Under the pieces are notes generated by a model that had not been told where the DNA came from, did not search any database, and was given only the letters and a program-made list of their open reading frames with translations. Source: GWC2-37-8 sp964485555 (lineage in GTDB: Bacteria; Patescibacteriota; Minisyncoccia; Moranbacterales; GWC2-37-73). Taken from it: a stretch of DNA of 14,378 bases. Made by a program: the position numbers and the translations under genes. The DNA lies in the NCBI GenBank assembly GCA_964485555.1, contig CAZAJN010000021.1, forward strand, positions 1 through 14,378, given 5' to 3'. Positions 6,604 to 12,785 of this stretch are shown in pieces. Position 1 is the first letter of the stretch. The number at the start of each line of letters is the position of its first letter.

Positions 6604-6649
6604 AAATTTATATTGCTATATGGTCAGATGGTCACATTGTTCAAAACTC

Positions 6650-6689
6650 AATACAACATAACAATGAAACAATGGAGCAATGTAACAAT
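6650..6689. repeat. 8-bp tandem repeat, five degenerate units
   Basis: On the minus strand the units ATTGTTAC, ATTGCTCC, ATTGTTTC, ATTGTTAT and GTTGTATT follow each other without gaps. The array lies between the end of the recQ unit and the 66-aa gene. It is probably a decayed microsatellite; a regulatory role is not shown. Confidence 0.65.
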
Positions 6690-6713
6690 CAACTACTTAA
6701 GTATTTAATAATT

Positions 6714-6863
6714 TTATTTGTTCACTTTCTTGGATGTCATCAAGTTCTCACTGTTCATGGTTTTTGCAAGCTGCCTGGCCATTGCGCGGAAATCTTTGTT
6801 GCTCTTTCTGATTGCCTCTTTCCTGGTTAGAGGTTTTTTCTTTTTTTTAATTTTCTCGCTCAT
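6714..6863 (-). CDS. Small basic protein, 49 aa, downstream of recQ
   Basis: The product begins MSEKIKKKKKPLTRKEAIRK and continues with a Lys/Arg-rich, probably helical chain; it has no hydrophobic segment. A run of five lysines and overall positive charge suggest nucleic-acid or ribosome contact, but this is only inferred. The ATG at 6863 follows the recQ stop by four bases, so the two genes are almost certainly cotranscribed. A longer in-frame start inside recQ at 6926 is less likely because it would overlap the recQ C-terminus by 59 bases. Family not recognised. Confidence 0.6.
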   Translation of the reverse strand: MSEKIKKKKKPLTRKEAIRKSNKDFRAMARQLAKTMNSENLMTSKKVNK

Positions 6864-6867
6864 ATTT

Positions 6868-8523
6868 TTATGAATTTTTTTTAGAATTGCGCTGCCTTTT
6901 TGCAAGAACCAGACGAATTTGTTCATAGCTTATACTGTCTCCCAATTTTTCTTTGACATCTTTCAATCTCTGAAATTCTTTAGTGGTAGTCAGAACTTTG
7001 ATGATATTGTCCTCTTCTTGTGAAGACACAAAGTCCTCAACATGAAGATCTCCGCCAGCTCTGTACCAATCAGTCAGATGTCCAAAAACGGTGCTCACTC
7101 CCAGTGACCTAATTTTAGCGATCTTATCCACTGAATATTTTTGCTGATAAAGTTTCACGCTTTCGAAAACAGTTGCGCCTAGTTCATCTTTCGACTTCCT
7201 TATTTTTTTAACTTTAACATCTTTTTCCGAATCCTGAGACTGGGCAGATTTTTCCCATTTATAATCCAGACACACGTCGCAACCGCCACAATTCCCGCTA
7301 TGATTTTTCACGGCCGGATCACCGAAATATTCCAACAGTAAAAGTCTTCTGCAACTCTTGTTGCTCACGTATTCCTTCATCTTATCCAGACGAGCGTATT
7401 TTATACTTAGAACTTGTCTGGCCTGATGGAAATCTTTACCTTGCGCCATCATTTCACCCTTATTGGCCATGATGAAATAGTTGTGCAAACTTACATCACT
7501 TTTGCTGTGAAGCAAGATGCAAAAAGATGCTTCTCCATCGCGCCCAGCCCTTCCAGCCTCCTGATAATATCCCTCGGGACTTGATGGCATTCCAACATGG
7601 ATCACAAATCTGATGTCAGCCTTATCCACGCCCATGCCGAAAGCAATGGTTGCCACTATTACCTTGAATTTATTTTCCATGAAATCACTTTGGATGCGGC
7701 TTCTTTTGTGCGCCGGCATTCCAGCATGATAGGCAGCAGCATTCACACCATGCATGGCAAAAAATTTTACCAACTCCTCGGTTTCCTTGCGAGTGATTGC
7801 ATAGATTATTCCGTTTCCAGGAATTGATTTGGTGATTCTGAGAGCTTCAACGATCCTGTCTTTCTTTTTCAAATTCTCTCTGACAAAAAATTTAAGGTTC
7901 GGCCTGTCAAATCCGCGCACATAGACATCCGGATCAGTCATCCCCAGACGTACCACGATATCATCTTTGACTTCAGGTGTAGCGGTTGCCGTGAACGCTG
8001 CCACAATTGGACGAGATTTGAGCATTCCGATATATTCCTTGATGGCCATGTAGTCAGGACGAAAATCATGTCCCCATTGCGAAACGCAGTGAGCTTCATC
8101 CACAGCCACCATGTACACTTCCAATTTGGAAAAAAGTTTCTGAAACTGGGGATTCCCAAATCTTTCCGGCGCCACATAGATGATTTTTGTCTGTCCTTTC
8201 TCTATTTCATAGAATCGCTCAGCGATTTCATCCTGGGAAAGTGAGCTGTTGATGTAAGTTGCGGCTATGCCTCTGGCATTGAGTGCGTCCACTTGATCCT
8301 GCATCAAGGCGATCAGAGGTGAAATCACAATACTGACACGATCGCTCATGATTGCCGGCAATTGAAAGCAAAGAGATTTCCCTCCCCCGGTCGGCATCAA
8401 TGCCACCACATCGCGGCCAGCTATCACGCTCTCGACAATCTCTTTTTGTCCCACGCGAAAAGCAGAAAAGGAAAAATATTTTTCCAATTCTTGTTCAAGG
8501 GTGAATTCAGATTTATGAGACAT
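6868..8523 (-). CDS. recQ: ATP-dependent DNA helicase RecQ
   Basis: RecQ unwinds DNA 3' to 5' during recombinational repair and restart of stalled forks. The 551-aa product has the helicase motifs: MPTGGGKS (43-50, ATP binding), SPLIALMQDQ (68-77), DEAHCVSQWGHDFRPDY (142-158), FTATAT (177-182), AYHAGM (264-269), ATIAFGMGVDKADIRFV (291-307) and YYQEAGRAGRDG (319-330). Zinc-ligand cysteines C391, C412, C415 and C418 mark the RecQ-Ct region. A HTH-like segment (about 455-495) with SVDKIAKIRSLGVSTVFGHL follows in place of an evident HRDC domain. No Shine-Dalgarno sequence precedes the ATG. It is followed at four bases by a 49-aa gene. Confidence 0.95.
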   Translation of the reverse strand: MSHKSEFTLEQELEKYFSFSAFRVGQKEIVESVIAGRDVVALMPTGGGKSLCFQLPAIMSDRVSIVISPLIALMQDQVDALNARGIAATYINSSLSQDEIAERFYEIEKGQTKIIYVAPERFGNPQFQKLFSKLEVYMVAVDEAHCVSQWGHDFRPDYMAIKEYIGMLKSRPIVAAFTATATPEVKDDIVVRLGMTDPDVYVRGFDRPNLKFFVRENLKKKDRIVEALRITKSIPGNGIIYAITRKETEELVKFFAMHGVNAAAYHAGMPAHKRSRIQSDFMENKFKVIVATIAFGMGVDKADIRFVIHVGMPSSPEGYYQEAGRAGRDGEASFCILLHSKSDVSLHNYFIMANKGEMMAQGKDFHQARQVLSIKYARLDKMKEYVSNKSCRRLLLLEYFGDPAVKNHSGNCGGCDVCLDYKWEKSAQSQDSEKDVKVKKIRKSKDELGATVFESVKLYQQKYSVDKIAKIRSLGVSTVFGHLTDWYRAGGDLHVEDFVSSQEEDNIIKVLTTTKEFQRLKDVKEKLGDSISYEQIRLVLAKRQRNSKKNS

Positions 8524-8644
8524 AAGAGATGGGACTAAATTATCTTTTTGTATTCTATCCTATATTATCTATTAATACTAACAGGACTTAGACGATCAGC
8601 ATAATCCATACAAAATTGTTTTTTGCAGCATGTCTGACTGATCA

Positions 8645-8676
8645 CAAAAAAACCACCGACGGGAAGTCGATGGTTT
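8645..8676 (-). terminator. Intrinsic terminator between the Lys/Ala-rich gene and recQ
   Basis: On the minus strand AAACCATCGAC pairs with GTCGGTGGTTT (one G-U pair) around the loop TTCCC and is followed by more T bases. It lies 17 bases after the stop of the gene at 8693. It separates that gene from recQ, which therefore needs its own promoter in 8524-8640; no convincing one could be fixed there. Confidence 0.85.
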
Positions 8677-8692
8677 GGATGATGAAATTGAG

Positions 8693-9184
8693 CTAAGTTC
8701 TGCGAGTACGATGTCTGTGTTCGATGTAGACATATTTCCATCCCCAAAAGCCAAGCCATATTCCGAAACTAAGTCCGCCCAATATGAACATTACGCTTGC
8801 AAATACCGGCAGATATGAGGGAAATCCCATAAAATAGTTGGTCTTCATCATTCCGGTATCCACCAATGATTTCCGCATGTAAACCAATTCGACGAAGGCC
8901 TGCACGAAGGTTCCAAGCAGCAATCCAAAAATGATCGAGAGGGTCATGTATGAATATCTCTTGACCTTAGAATGCTTGTGCCCCGTCTTTTTCACCTCAA
9001 TGACTTTTTTTACAGACTGCATGGTTTTGGTCTTTGAAATTTTCTTGGCAGGACTTTTCTCGATAGTGCGTGTCAGGACTGCCGCCTTTTTGATTGCAAC
9101 TTTTTTTGCCGCAACTTTCTTGACCGGAGCTTTCACTGATTTCTTAGTGGCTACTTTTTTTGGAGATATTTTTTTTGTTTCCAT
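8693..9184 (-). CDS. Lys/Ala-rich N-terminus, two-helix membrane protein
   Basis: The 163-aa product starts METKKISPKKVATKKSVKAP and keeps a Lys/Ala/Val pattern with repeated KKVA/KKAA words to about residue 65, resembling the tail of histone H1-like bacterial proteins. Two hydrophobic helices follow (about 82-102 and 123-148), then a basic end (EHRHRTRRT). The basic tail should face the cytoplasm and could bind DNA, RNA or acidic lipids; this is inference. An ATG 48 bases upstream is excluded because it lies upstream of the -10 of a good promoter (9209-9237). The gene is monocistronic with its own terminator. Family not recognised. Confidence 0.8.
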   Translation of the reverse strand: METKKISPKKVATKKSVKAPVKKVAAKKVAIKKAAVLTRTIEKSPAKKISKTKTMQSVKKVIEVKKTGHKHSKVKRYSYMTLSIIFGLLLGTFVQAFVELVYMRKSLVDTGMMKTNYFMGFPSYLPVFASVMFILGGLSFGIWLGFWGWKYVYIEHRHRTRRT

Positions 9185-9208
9185 TGTTTTGTTTTTATTG
9201 ATATTTTC

Positions 9209-9237
9209 ATTGTAGCACTTTTTCAAAAACATGCCAA
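9209..9237 (-). promoter_or_regulatory. Promoter of the Lys/Ala-rich membrane protein gene
   Basis: The -35 is TTGGCA (9237-9232), the spacer is 17 bases and the -10 is TACAAT (9214-9209). Transcription near 9202 gives a leader of about 18 bases before the ATG at 9184. It decides the start codon of the gene. Confidence 0.7.
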
Positions 9238-9272
9238 CACAAATTTACTAAAAATATTTTTTTCGAATCAAA

Positions 9273-9533
9273 TCATTTTTCCCCAATCAAATCCAGCTTT
9301 TCTTGTCTGGACAATTTCTTTATGCGACATTCTTCCTTAGAGGCAAGTGATCTGTTTTTCAAAGATTTTGAAAAAACAAGTTTGACCGGTTGTCGATGTG
9401 CGGTATATTTGGCGCCCTTAGGACTTCCATTGTGTTCAAGAATTCTACGCTCCAAATCATTAGTGATTCCGGTATACAAAGTCTTGTCGGCGCACAAAAG
9501 AATGTACACATGGAACATGCTGGGAAGTTTCAT
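9273..9533 (-). CDS. GIY-YIG nuclease superfamily protein, UPF0213/YhbQ type
   Basis: The 86-aa product is a single GIY-YIG domain of usual length for the small stand-alone family. Visible motifs are VYILLCADKTLYTGIT (9-24, including Tyr10 and the Y-x-G at 20-22), the LERRILEHN helix with Arg29/Arg30, GAKYTAHRQPVKLVF (40-54) and ASKEECRIKKLSR (64-76) with the expected catalytic Glu near 67. The biochemical role of these small proteins is poorly defined; DNA-repair or processing nuclease functions have been proposed. It is the last gene of an operon with the SpoU-type methyltransferase, 17 bases downstream. The start could be the ATG at 9533 or five codons later. Confidence 0.88.
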   Translation of the reverse strand: MKLPSMFHVYILLCADKTLYTGITNDLERRILEHNGSPKGAKYTAHRQPVKLVFSKSLKNRSLASKEECRIKKLSRQEKLDLIGEK

Positions 9534-9550
9534 AAGGTTTAGGTCAAAAT

Positions 9551-10168
9551 TTAGCTCAACATTTCATACATTGCGATCCCGGCCGCCACTGAAACATTGA
9601 GCGATTCTTTTTTGCCGCGCATAGGTATGGAGACGACTGCGTCGCATTTTTCCAAAACACTTTGATCAACGCCATCAACCTCGTTTCCCAAAATAATGGC
9701 CATTGGAAATTTCTTATCATATTTCCTGATGTCAATCGAATCATCATTTTTTTCCAGAGCGACAATTGAAAAATTTTCTTCTTTCAAACTTTCAAGGAGC
9801 TTTCCCAAATCGTCACATTTCTCCCAGGAAACGCTTTGCTCGGCGCCCAGTGCTGTTTTTTCAATCATTTTGTCAGCTCTGCTCTTTGCCAACTTGTCAT
9901 CCTCAGCAGGAGCGGGAGTGTAGCCAGAGAGATAAATCTTGCTGACACCGGAGCCATCAGCAGTGCGAAAAATAGCGCCCACATTGTAAGCGCTGCGGAT
10001 GTCATGCAGAATTAAAAACAATTTATTATCAAGCGAAGTCGAGCGAAATGAAAGTACACTTTCATTTCCGAGCGAGCGCAGATAACAAAAGTTTAATATC
10101 TTGCAGCTTGCCGCAAGAGCCCTTCGGGCCCAGAGCTTGCTTAGAAATATTATACTTTTATTTTCCAT
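9551..10168 (-). CDS. SpoU/TrmH-family RNA 2'-O-methyltransferase with repeat-derived N-terminus
   Basis: SPOUT-fold enzyme expected to methylate the ribose 2'-OH of tRNA or rRNA with SAM. Motif 1 is AYNVGAIFRTADG (60-72, Asn62 and Arg68), motif 2 AIILGNEVDGV (157-167) and motif 3 IPMRGKKESLNVSVAAGIAM (181-200). The catalytic domain begins at about residue 50 (LFLILHDIRS), where homologues often start. Residues about 10-48 are encoded by a palindromic repeat (10031-10140), so they look like an added extension. The ATG at 10168 overlaps the stop of the upstream gene (ATGGAAAATAA), which supports coupled translation from it. A TTG at residue 50 is the alternative start. The exact RNA target is unknown. 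Confidence 0.88.
   Translation of the reverse strand: MENKSIIFLSKLWARRALAASCKILNFCYLRSLGNESVLSFRSTSLDNKLFLILHDIRSAYNVGAIFRTADGSGVSKIYLSGYTPAPAEDDKLAKSRADKMIEKTALGAEQSVSWEKCDDLGKLLESLKEENFSIVALEKNDDSIDIRKYDKKFPMAIILGNEVDGVDQSVLEKCDAVVSIPMRGKKESLNVSVAAGIAMYEMLS
10031..10140. repeat. Composite palindromic repeat inserted in frame in the methyltransferase gene
   Basis: An 11-bp inverted repeat GAAATGAAAGT/ACTTTCATTTC (10045-10055/10058-10068) is flanked by AGCGA-type words (AAGCGAAGTCGAGC and CGAGCGAGCGC). A second imperfect hairpin follows at 10113-10140, with GCAAG/CTTGC ends and AGCCC/GGGC inside around TTC. The stretch is GC-richer than the neighbouring gene, keeps the frame open, and encodes sequence with no resemblance to SPOUT proteins. 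It looks like a mobile palindromic element fixed inside a coding region. Confidence 0.65.
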
Positions 10169-10469
10169 AAAAAAGTCTTGCTAGGAAGTTGTGGACTTCT
10201 TTTTTGGTTATCGGCTCATTCATTCTTTCTTTTTCATTGGCAATCTTTTTTCCAAGCGTGCTGTCCAAAGGAGTCATCGTCATATTCCTGCAAATCGGAC
10301 AAGCATGATATTCATTAAAAAACCTCCAGGTAGTGTAGAGAGTTCCTGGGACAAACAACATCATCCAAAGAATAATTTCCAACAAGTAACTTCCCTTGGA
10401 AAATCTTTCCGTTTTTCCGATATAGCCGCAGTGAGCGCAGATCATTTCTGCCACCTTTTCTTTCTCCAT
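10158..10469 (-). CDS. Zinc-ribbon membrane protein, 103 aa
   Basis: Two CxxC pairs (C11/C14 in ICAHCG, C57/C60 in ACPICR) would bind one zinc. Between them lies a hydrophobic segment (about 28-46, LLEIILWMMLFVPGTLY) that could dip into or cross the membrane; a re-entrant hairpin would keep both cysteine pairs on one side. The C-terminal third is charged. The ORF overlaps the start of the SpoU-type gene by 11 bases, so it is the first gene of a three-gene operon. From the sequence its role is unknown; co-occurrence with an RNA methyltransferase may be only operon packing. Confidence 0.75.
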   Translation of the reverse strand: MEKEKVAEMICAHCGYIGKTERFSKGSYLLEIILWMMLFVPGTLYTTWRFFNEYHACPICRNMTMTPLDSTLGKKIANEKERMNEPITKKEVHNFLARLFYGK

Positions 10470-10495
10470 TTTATATTTTTATCGCTTATGATTAA

Positions 10496-10524
10496 AATCT
10501 ACCATTAATTGTTCATTAATTCAA
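10496..10524 (-). promoter_or_regulatory. Possible promoter of the zinc-ribbon/methyltransferase/GIY-YIG operon
   Basis: A -35-like TTGAAT (10524-10519) and a -10-like TAGATT (10501-10496) are separated by 17 bases, about 27 bases before the first ATG. Each hexamer matches consensus at four of six positions, so this is a moderate call based partly on position. Confidence 0.4.
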
Positions 10525-10590
10525 CCACTCCTTATCTTCTGCCCGATATATGAGTGAAAAAATTGAATACAAAGTTGCCATGAACATATC

Positions 10591-10623
10591 AAAAGACGGG
10601 CACTGCATTTGCAATGTCCGTCT
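10591..10623 (-). terminator. Intrinsic terminator after the two-zinc-ribbon gene
   Basis: On the minus strand AGACGG pairs with CCGTCT, with inner pairing of CATTGCA-type arms, followed by TTTTG. It lies ten bases after the stop at 10633. The T-run is short, but stem strength and position support termination. Confidence 0.7.
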
Positions 10624-10632
10624 CCTTTCTTC

Positions 10633-11184
10633 TTAATAAGAAAATTCCTCCCCTATGTATTTTGCCAGCAACTTCAAGCAGCAACGACATATCTTGTCAT
10701 GATGCCCTCTTCTTCCATACACCGTGCTGCTAGGGATGTGAACGTCGCAACATTGGCAAACATATTCCCTATCAGGCATCGAAGTATAAATGCGCATTGT
10801 ATGTCTCGTGATAACACTCAATCGCTGAGTGCGACTGCTTGGAAAGAAAAGCTCCCCGTGGAAAAAGCGAAAAAGTTTCCTGTAACATTCGTGGCACATC
10901 CTATGTTGCCTTATCCTGTCCTGAAATTTTTTTGAATTGATCCTTGGATTTGCTAATTTTTCCAGAAAATTACGCGGGATATAAGGGATGAATTCATTCA
11001 CTGAACCCGTGATTGCATTCCCTCTCGAAATACGATCATATGTTCTGTGACCCTGGATGAAAAAATAGTCCTGAGATGCCTTAATGTTCAGCTCTCCAGA
11101 ACTTTCGAAGCAATATGCGCACTGCATGTCCACTTCAGCCCTACTTCTGCCAACCAATGCTTCAATGTTAGTGAAAATGTACAA
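10633..11184 (-). CDS. Orphan protein with two predicted zinc ribbons, TTG start
   Basis: The 183-aa product has ten cysteines, nearly all in pairs: C22/C25 (QCAYC), C97/C100 (MCHEC), C143/C145/C146 (VCQCCD) and C166/C168/C169 (ICRCCL). The spacing suggests two zinc ribbons, the first with an insert of about 70 residues rich in aromatic and basic residues. No membrane segment is visible. The start is TTG: AGGAGG (11190-11195 on the plus numbering) stands 5 bases before it, and no ATG lies as well placed. It is monocistronic with a near-consensus promoter, a tandem repeat upstream of the -35 and a terminator. Family not recognised; nucleic-acid binding is a guess from the zinc ribbons and the high Arg/His content. 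Confidence 0.75.
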   Translation of the reverse strand: MYIFTNIEALVGRSRAEVDMQCAYCFESSGELNIKASQDYFFIQGHRTYDRISRGNAITGSVNEFIPYIPRNFLEKLANPRINSKKFQDRIRQHRMCHECYRKLFRFFHGELFFPSSRTQRLSVITRHTMRIYTSMPDREYVCQCCDVHIPSSTVYGRRGHHDKICRCCLKLLAKYIGEEFSY

Positions 11185-11263
11185 ATCTTCCTCCTAGGAA
11201 AAATATTTTTATTTTGAAAAAATGAAAGAACTTTGCATGATCTCTTAGCTCCAGCAAGAAATT

Positions 11264-11292
11264 ATTTTAGCCTATTGAAACAAATATGTCAA
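11264..11292 (-). promoter_or_regulatory. Near-consensus promoter of the two-zinc-ribbon gene
   Basis: The -35 is TTGACA (11292-11287), the spacer 17 bases and the -10 TAAAAT (11269-11264). The leader would be about 73 bases and ends in the AGGAGG ribosome-binding site. A 12-bp tandem repeat abuts the -35 hexamer upstream. Confidence 0.8.
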
Positions 11293-11293
11293 T

Positions 11294-11321
11294 ATGAGGT
11301 TAGTTATGAGGTTAGTTATGA
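11294..11321. repeat. 12-bp tandem repeat touching the -35 box, possible operator
   Basis: ATGAGGTTAGTT occurs at 11294-11305 and 11306-11317, with a third partial copy ATGA (11318-11321). On the minus strand this reads TCATAACTAACC twice, directly upstream of TTGACA. Spacing slightly above one helical turn fits binding of a regulator to repeated sites. Confidence 0.6.
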
Positions 11322-11419
11322 CAATCATTAAGATGAAAGCCTTGCTACAATTGGGAGATTTCAAATTCAAAGTAAGAGCATCCATCCACCGCTAGATCAA
11401 AGCTCGTGTCAATTCACAC

Positions 11420-11454
11420 AAAAAAATCCGCACTCGAAACATTGAGGCTGATTT
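11420..11454 (-). terminator. Intrinsic terminator downstream of the DUF1905 operon
   Basis: On the minus strand AAAATCAGCCTC pairs imperfectly with GAGTGCGGATTTT around AATGTTTC, followed by TTTTT. It lies about 60 bases after the DUF1905 stop. A weaker stem (ACTTG/CAAGT followed by TTTTT, about 11480-11500) lies closer to the gene and may act first. The rest of the 329-base gap from 11185 to 11513 holds the zinc-ribbon gene's leader, its promoter and the 12-bp repeat; nothing else is visible. Confidence 0.65.
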
Positions 11455-11513
11455 TTAATTTATTGCACACAAGTCTTTGCAAAAACTTGTCCAGGGCAAG
11501 TGTTAACAAAAAT

Positions 11514-11810
11514 TTATATTAGAATTTTCAGCAAAAGATGTTTCATGTCCCCTGCTTTAATGTTTTCTTTTTTGCGCACTTCAGCTTTGAGCAAAAGAAG
11601 GAATGCGCCTTTTTTATTTTCCGGGAAAATAGAAGTTTTCCAAGTGGTTTTTCCAATCGTAACTTCCACTGGCAATGATCCAAAACCTCCGGTCATTTCC
11701 GCAAAAAATTTCTTCAGATCTCTTGAAAGTCCTTTAGGAAGAAAAATCATATGCCAAACACGGCTCTTGCCTTCATATAGAATAACTTTTCTTTTCAGTT
11801 CAAATTCCAT
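11514..11810 (-). CDS. DUF1905 domain protein
   Basis: The 98-aa product matches the DUF1905 pattern: a start of alternating strands, then VWHMIFLPKGLSRDLKKF (18-35), GGFGSLPVEVTIGKTTWKTS (41-60), IFPENKKGAFLLLLKAEVRK (61-80) and a final ENIKAGD turn (82-88). The family is a small beta-barrel-like domain found alone or fused to YdeI/OmpD-associated segments; its biochemical role is not established. It is nine bases after the HTH gene and surely cotranscribed with it. The length is normal for a single domain. Confidence 0.88.
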   Translation of the reverse strand: MEFELKRKVILYEGKSRVWHMIFLPKGLSRDLKKFFAEMTGGFGSLPVEVTIGKTTWKTSIFPENKKGAFLLLLKAEVRKKENIKAGDMKHLLLKILI

Positions 11811-11819
11811 ATCGTAGAA

Positions 11820-12035
11820 TTACTGCTTCTTAGCAAGAATATGCTTCTGACGAGCAACCTGTTCCCTAATCTTTTCCAATTCCTCCTTTGGCACGTTTTC
11901 TTCAATGCGCCTCACAATCTGATGAGCCCTAGTGGCAGAAATCTTGCATTCCTTCGCAATATCCCGAAAAAATTTACCCTCAGCATGAAGCTGGTAAATC
12001 TTCTTCCTCTCTTTTGTGAAATTGTATGCACCCAT
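11820..12035 (-). CDS. Small HTH protein resembling sigma factor region 4
   Basis: The 71-aa product has a helix-turn-helix at about residues 22-43 (FFRDIAKECKISATRAHQIV), whose pattern resembles the -35-binding region 4 of sigma-70 factors, followed by a Glu/Lys-rich helix to the end. It lacks sigma region 2, so it is more likely a regulator than a sigma factor. It is first in an operon with the DUF1905 gene. Five spaced repeats (12049-12116) lie directly upstream of its start and could be its own operator. No Shine-Dalgarno sequence is visible. Confidence 0.75.
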   Translation of the reverse strand: MGAYNFTKERKKIYQLHAEGKFFRDIAKECKISATRAHQIVRRIEENVPKEELEKIREQVARQKHILAKKQ

Positions 12036-12048
12036 AATTATATGTACT

Positions 12049-12116
12049 TATTACCAATCATTTATTATCAATTACCTCATTATCAATAGCCGTATTACCA
12101 ATCACTTATTGCCAAT
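12049..12116. repeat. Five TATTACCAAT-type direct repeats upstream of the HTH gene
   Basis: The units TATTACCAAT, TATTATCAAT, ATTATCAAT, TATTACCAAT and TATTGCCAAT end at 12058, 12072, 12087, 12102 and 12116, a period of 14-15 bases. They fill the region just before the ATG of the HTH gene. They may be operator repeats or a decayed minisatellite like the others in this window. Confidence 0.65.
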
Positions 12117-12140
12117 TTTCCTCACCACAATTTTAGCAGG

Positions 12141-12177
12141 AATTGAAAATTATTGCGATAGCTAGAAATTTCAATTG
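12141..12177 (+). repeat. Palindromic repeat R1
   Basis: AATTGAAAATTATTGCGATA followed by GCTAGAAATTTCAATTG. It differs from R2 at one base in the left arm. It lies 16 bases after the stop of the PaaX/Cas2-like gene. Consensus: 12-bp inverted arms CAATTGAAATTT/AAATTTCAATTG around the asymmetric centre ATTGCGATAGCTAG. Confidence 0.85.
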
Positions 12178-12193
12178 CCTAAACTTTGATCAC

Positions 12194-12775
12194 CTATTTC
12201 AAATTGAAAAAAATCATCAATTCATTTTCTTTTTCAATTTCGGTTGCAATCATGGTCGTCATCTCTCCACCAGTAAATCCAAGAAAGTTTTTTAGCACAT
12301 CGACCTCCTCCTGAAAATGATACGGGCAGACCCACACACTTTTTTGAAGCTGATATAGACCCAATTCTTTTAGCTTACCTCTTAGTGCTTCGCGTCTTGA
12401 TTTATATTTCTCTTCTATGTCAAAAATCAAAATTCGCCACTTTTTGTCCCATTTTTTCGGCTTCTTGATTCTGAGTTCATCTATCGAATATTTTTCAGCA
12501 AGAACTTTTCCCTCCTCACTCAATGAAACATGAAGCTGCTTTCCCTTATATTCCATTTTCAGTAAGCCCTTCTTGCGAAGATAATAGAAAGAATTGTAAA
12601 ATTTATCCAACTGGTCACGTTTCTTTTTGCGTTTTTGTTCAAATTCAAAGTCCTTGATCAATGTAGGGATCAACTTTCGAGCAAATGTTGGTGATGTCGA
12701 TGCCACAACAAACGCACCACACACCAGAATGCTTTTTAATATCGTCTTTGAAATATTCTTTGTTTTAGTATCCAC
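12194..12775 (-). CDS. PaaX/Cas2-like protein with N-terminal hydrophobic segment
   Basis: The 193-aa product has a hydrophobic helix near the start (about 13-31, ILVCGAFVVASTSP), a winged-helix-like, Lys-rich part (about 45-100), and a C-terminal Cas2-like ferredoxin fold: WRILIFDIEEKYKSRR (113-128, with the Asp119 position of Cas2 enzymes), KLKELGLYQLQKSVWVCPY (134-152) and a final strand ending in FFNL. This PaaX-C/Cas2 architecture, often auto-annotated as Cas2, is common in Patescibacteria outside CRISPR loci. No cas1, effector or CRISPR array is here. The start is GTG at 12775; no in-frame ATG lies nearby. It is ten bases after the orphan gene, and repeats R1 and R2 flank it. A transcription or nucleic-acid processing role is inferred. 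Confidence 0.8.
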   Translation of the reverse strand: MDTKTKNISKTILKSILVCGAFVVASTSPTFARKLIPTLIKDFEFEQKRKKKRDQLDKFYNSFYYLRKKGLLKMEYKGKQLHVSLSEEGKVLAEKYSIDELRIKKPKKWDKKWRILIFDIEEKYKSRREALRGKLKELGLYQLQKSVWVCPYHFQEEVDVLKNFLGFTGGEMTTMIATEIEKENELMIFFNLK

Positions 12776-12785
12776 ACTTTTTATA

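Noticed and set aside
10609..10935. 108-aa plus-strand ORF
   Set aside because: It is antisense to the two-zinc-ribbon gene, which has a promoter, a ribosome-binding site and a terminator on the other strand.
12141..12177. R1 as an intrinsic terminator of the PaaX/Cas2-like gene
   Set aside because: The stem is AT-rich and no T-run follows on the minus strand; the same repeat also occurs inside coding sequence.
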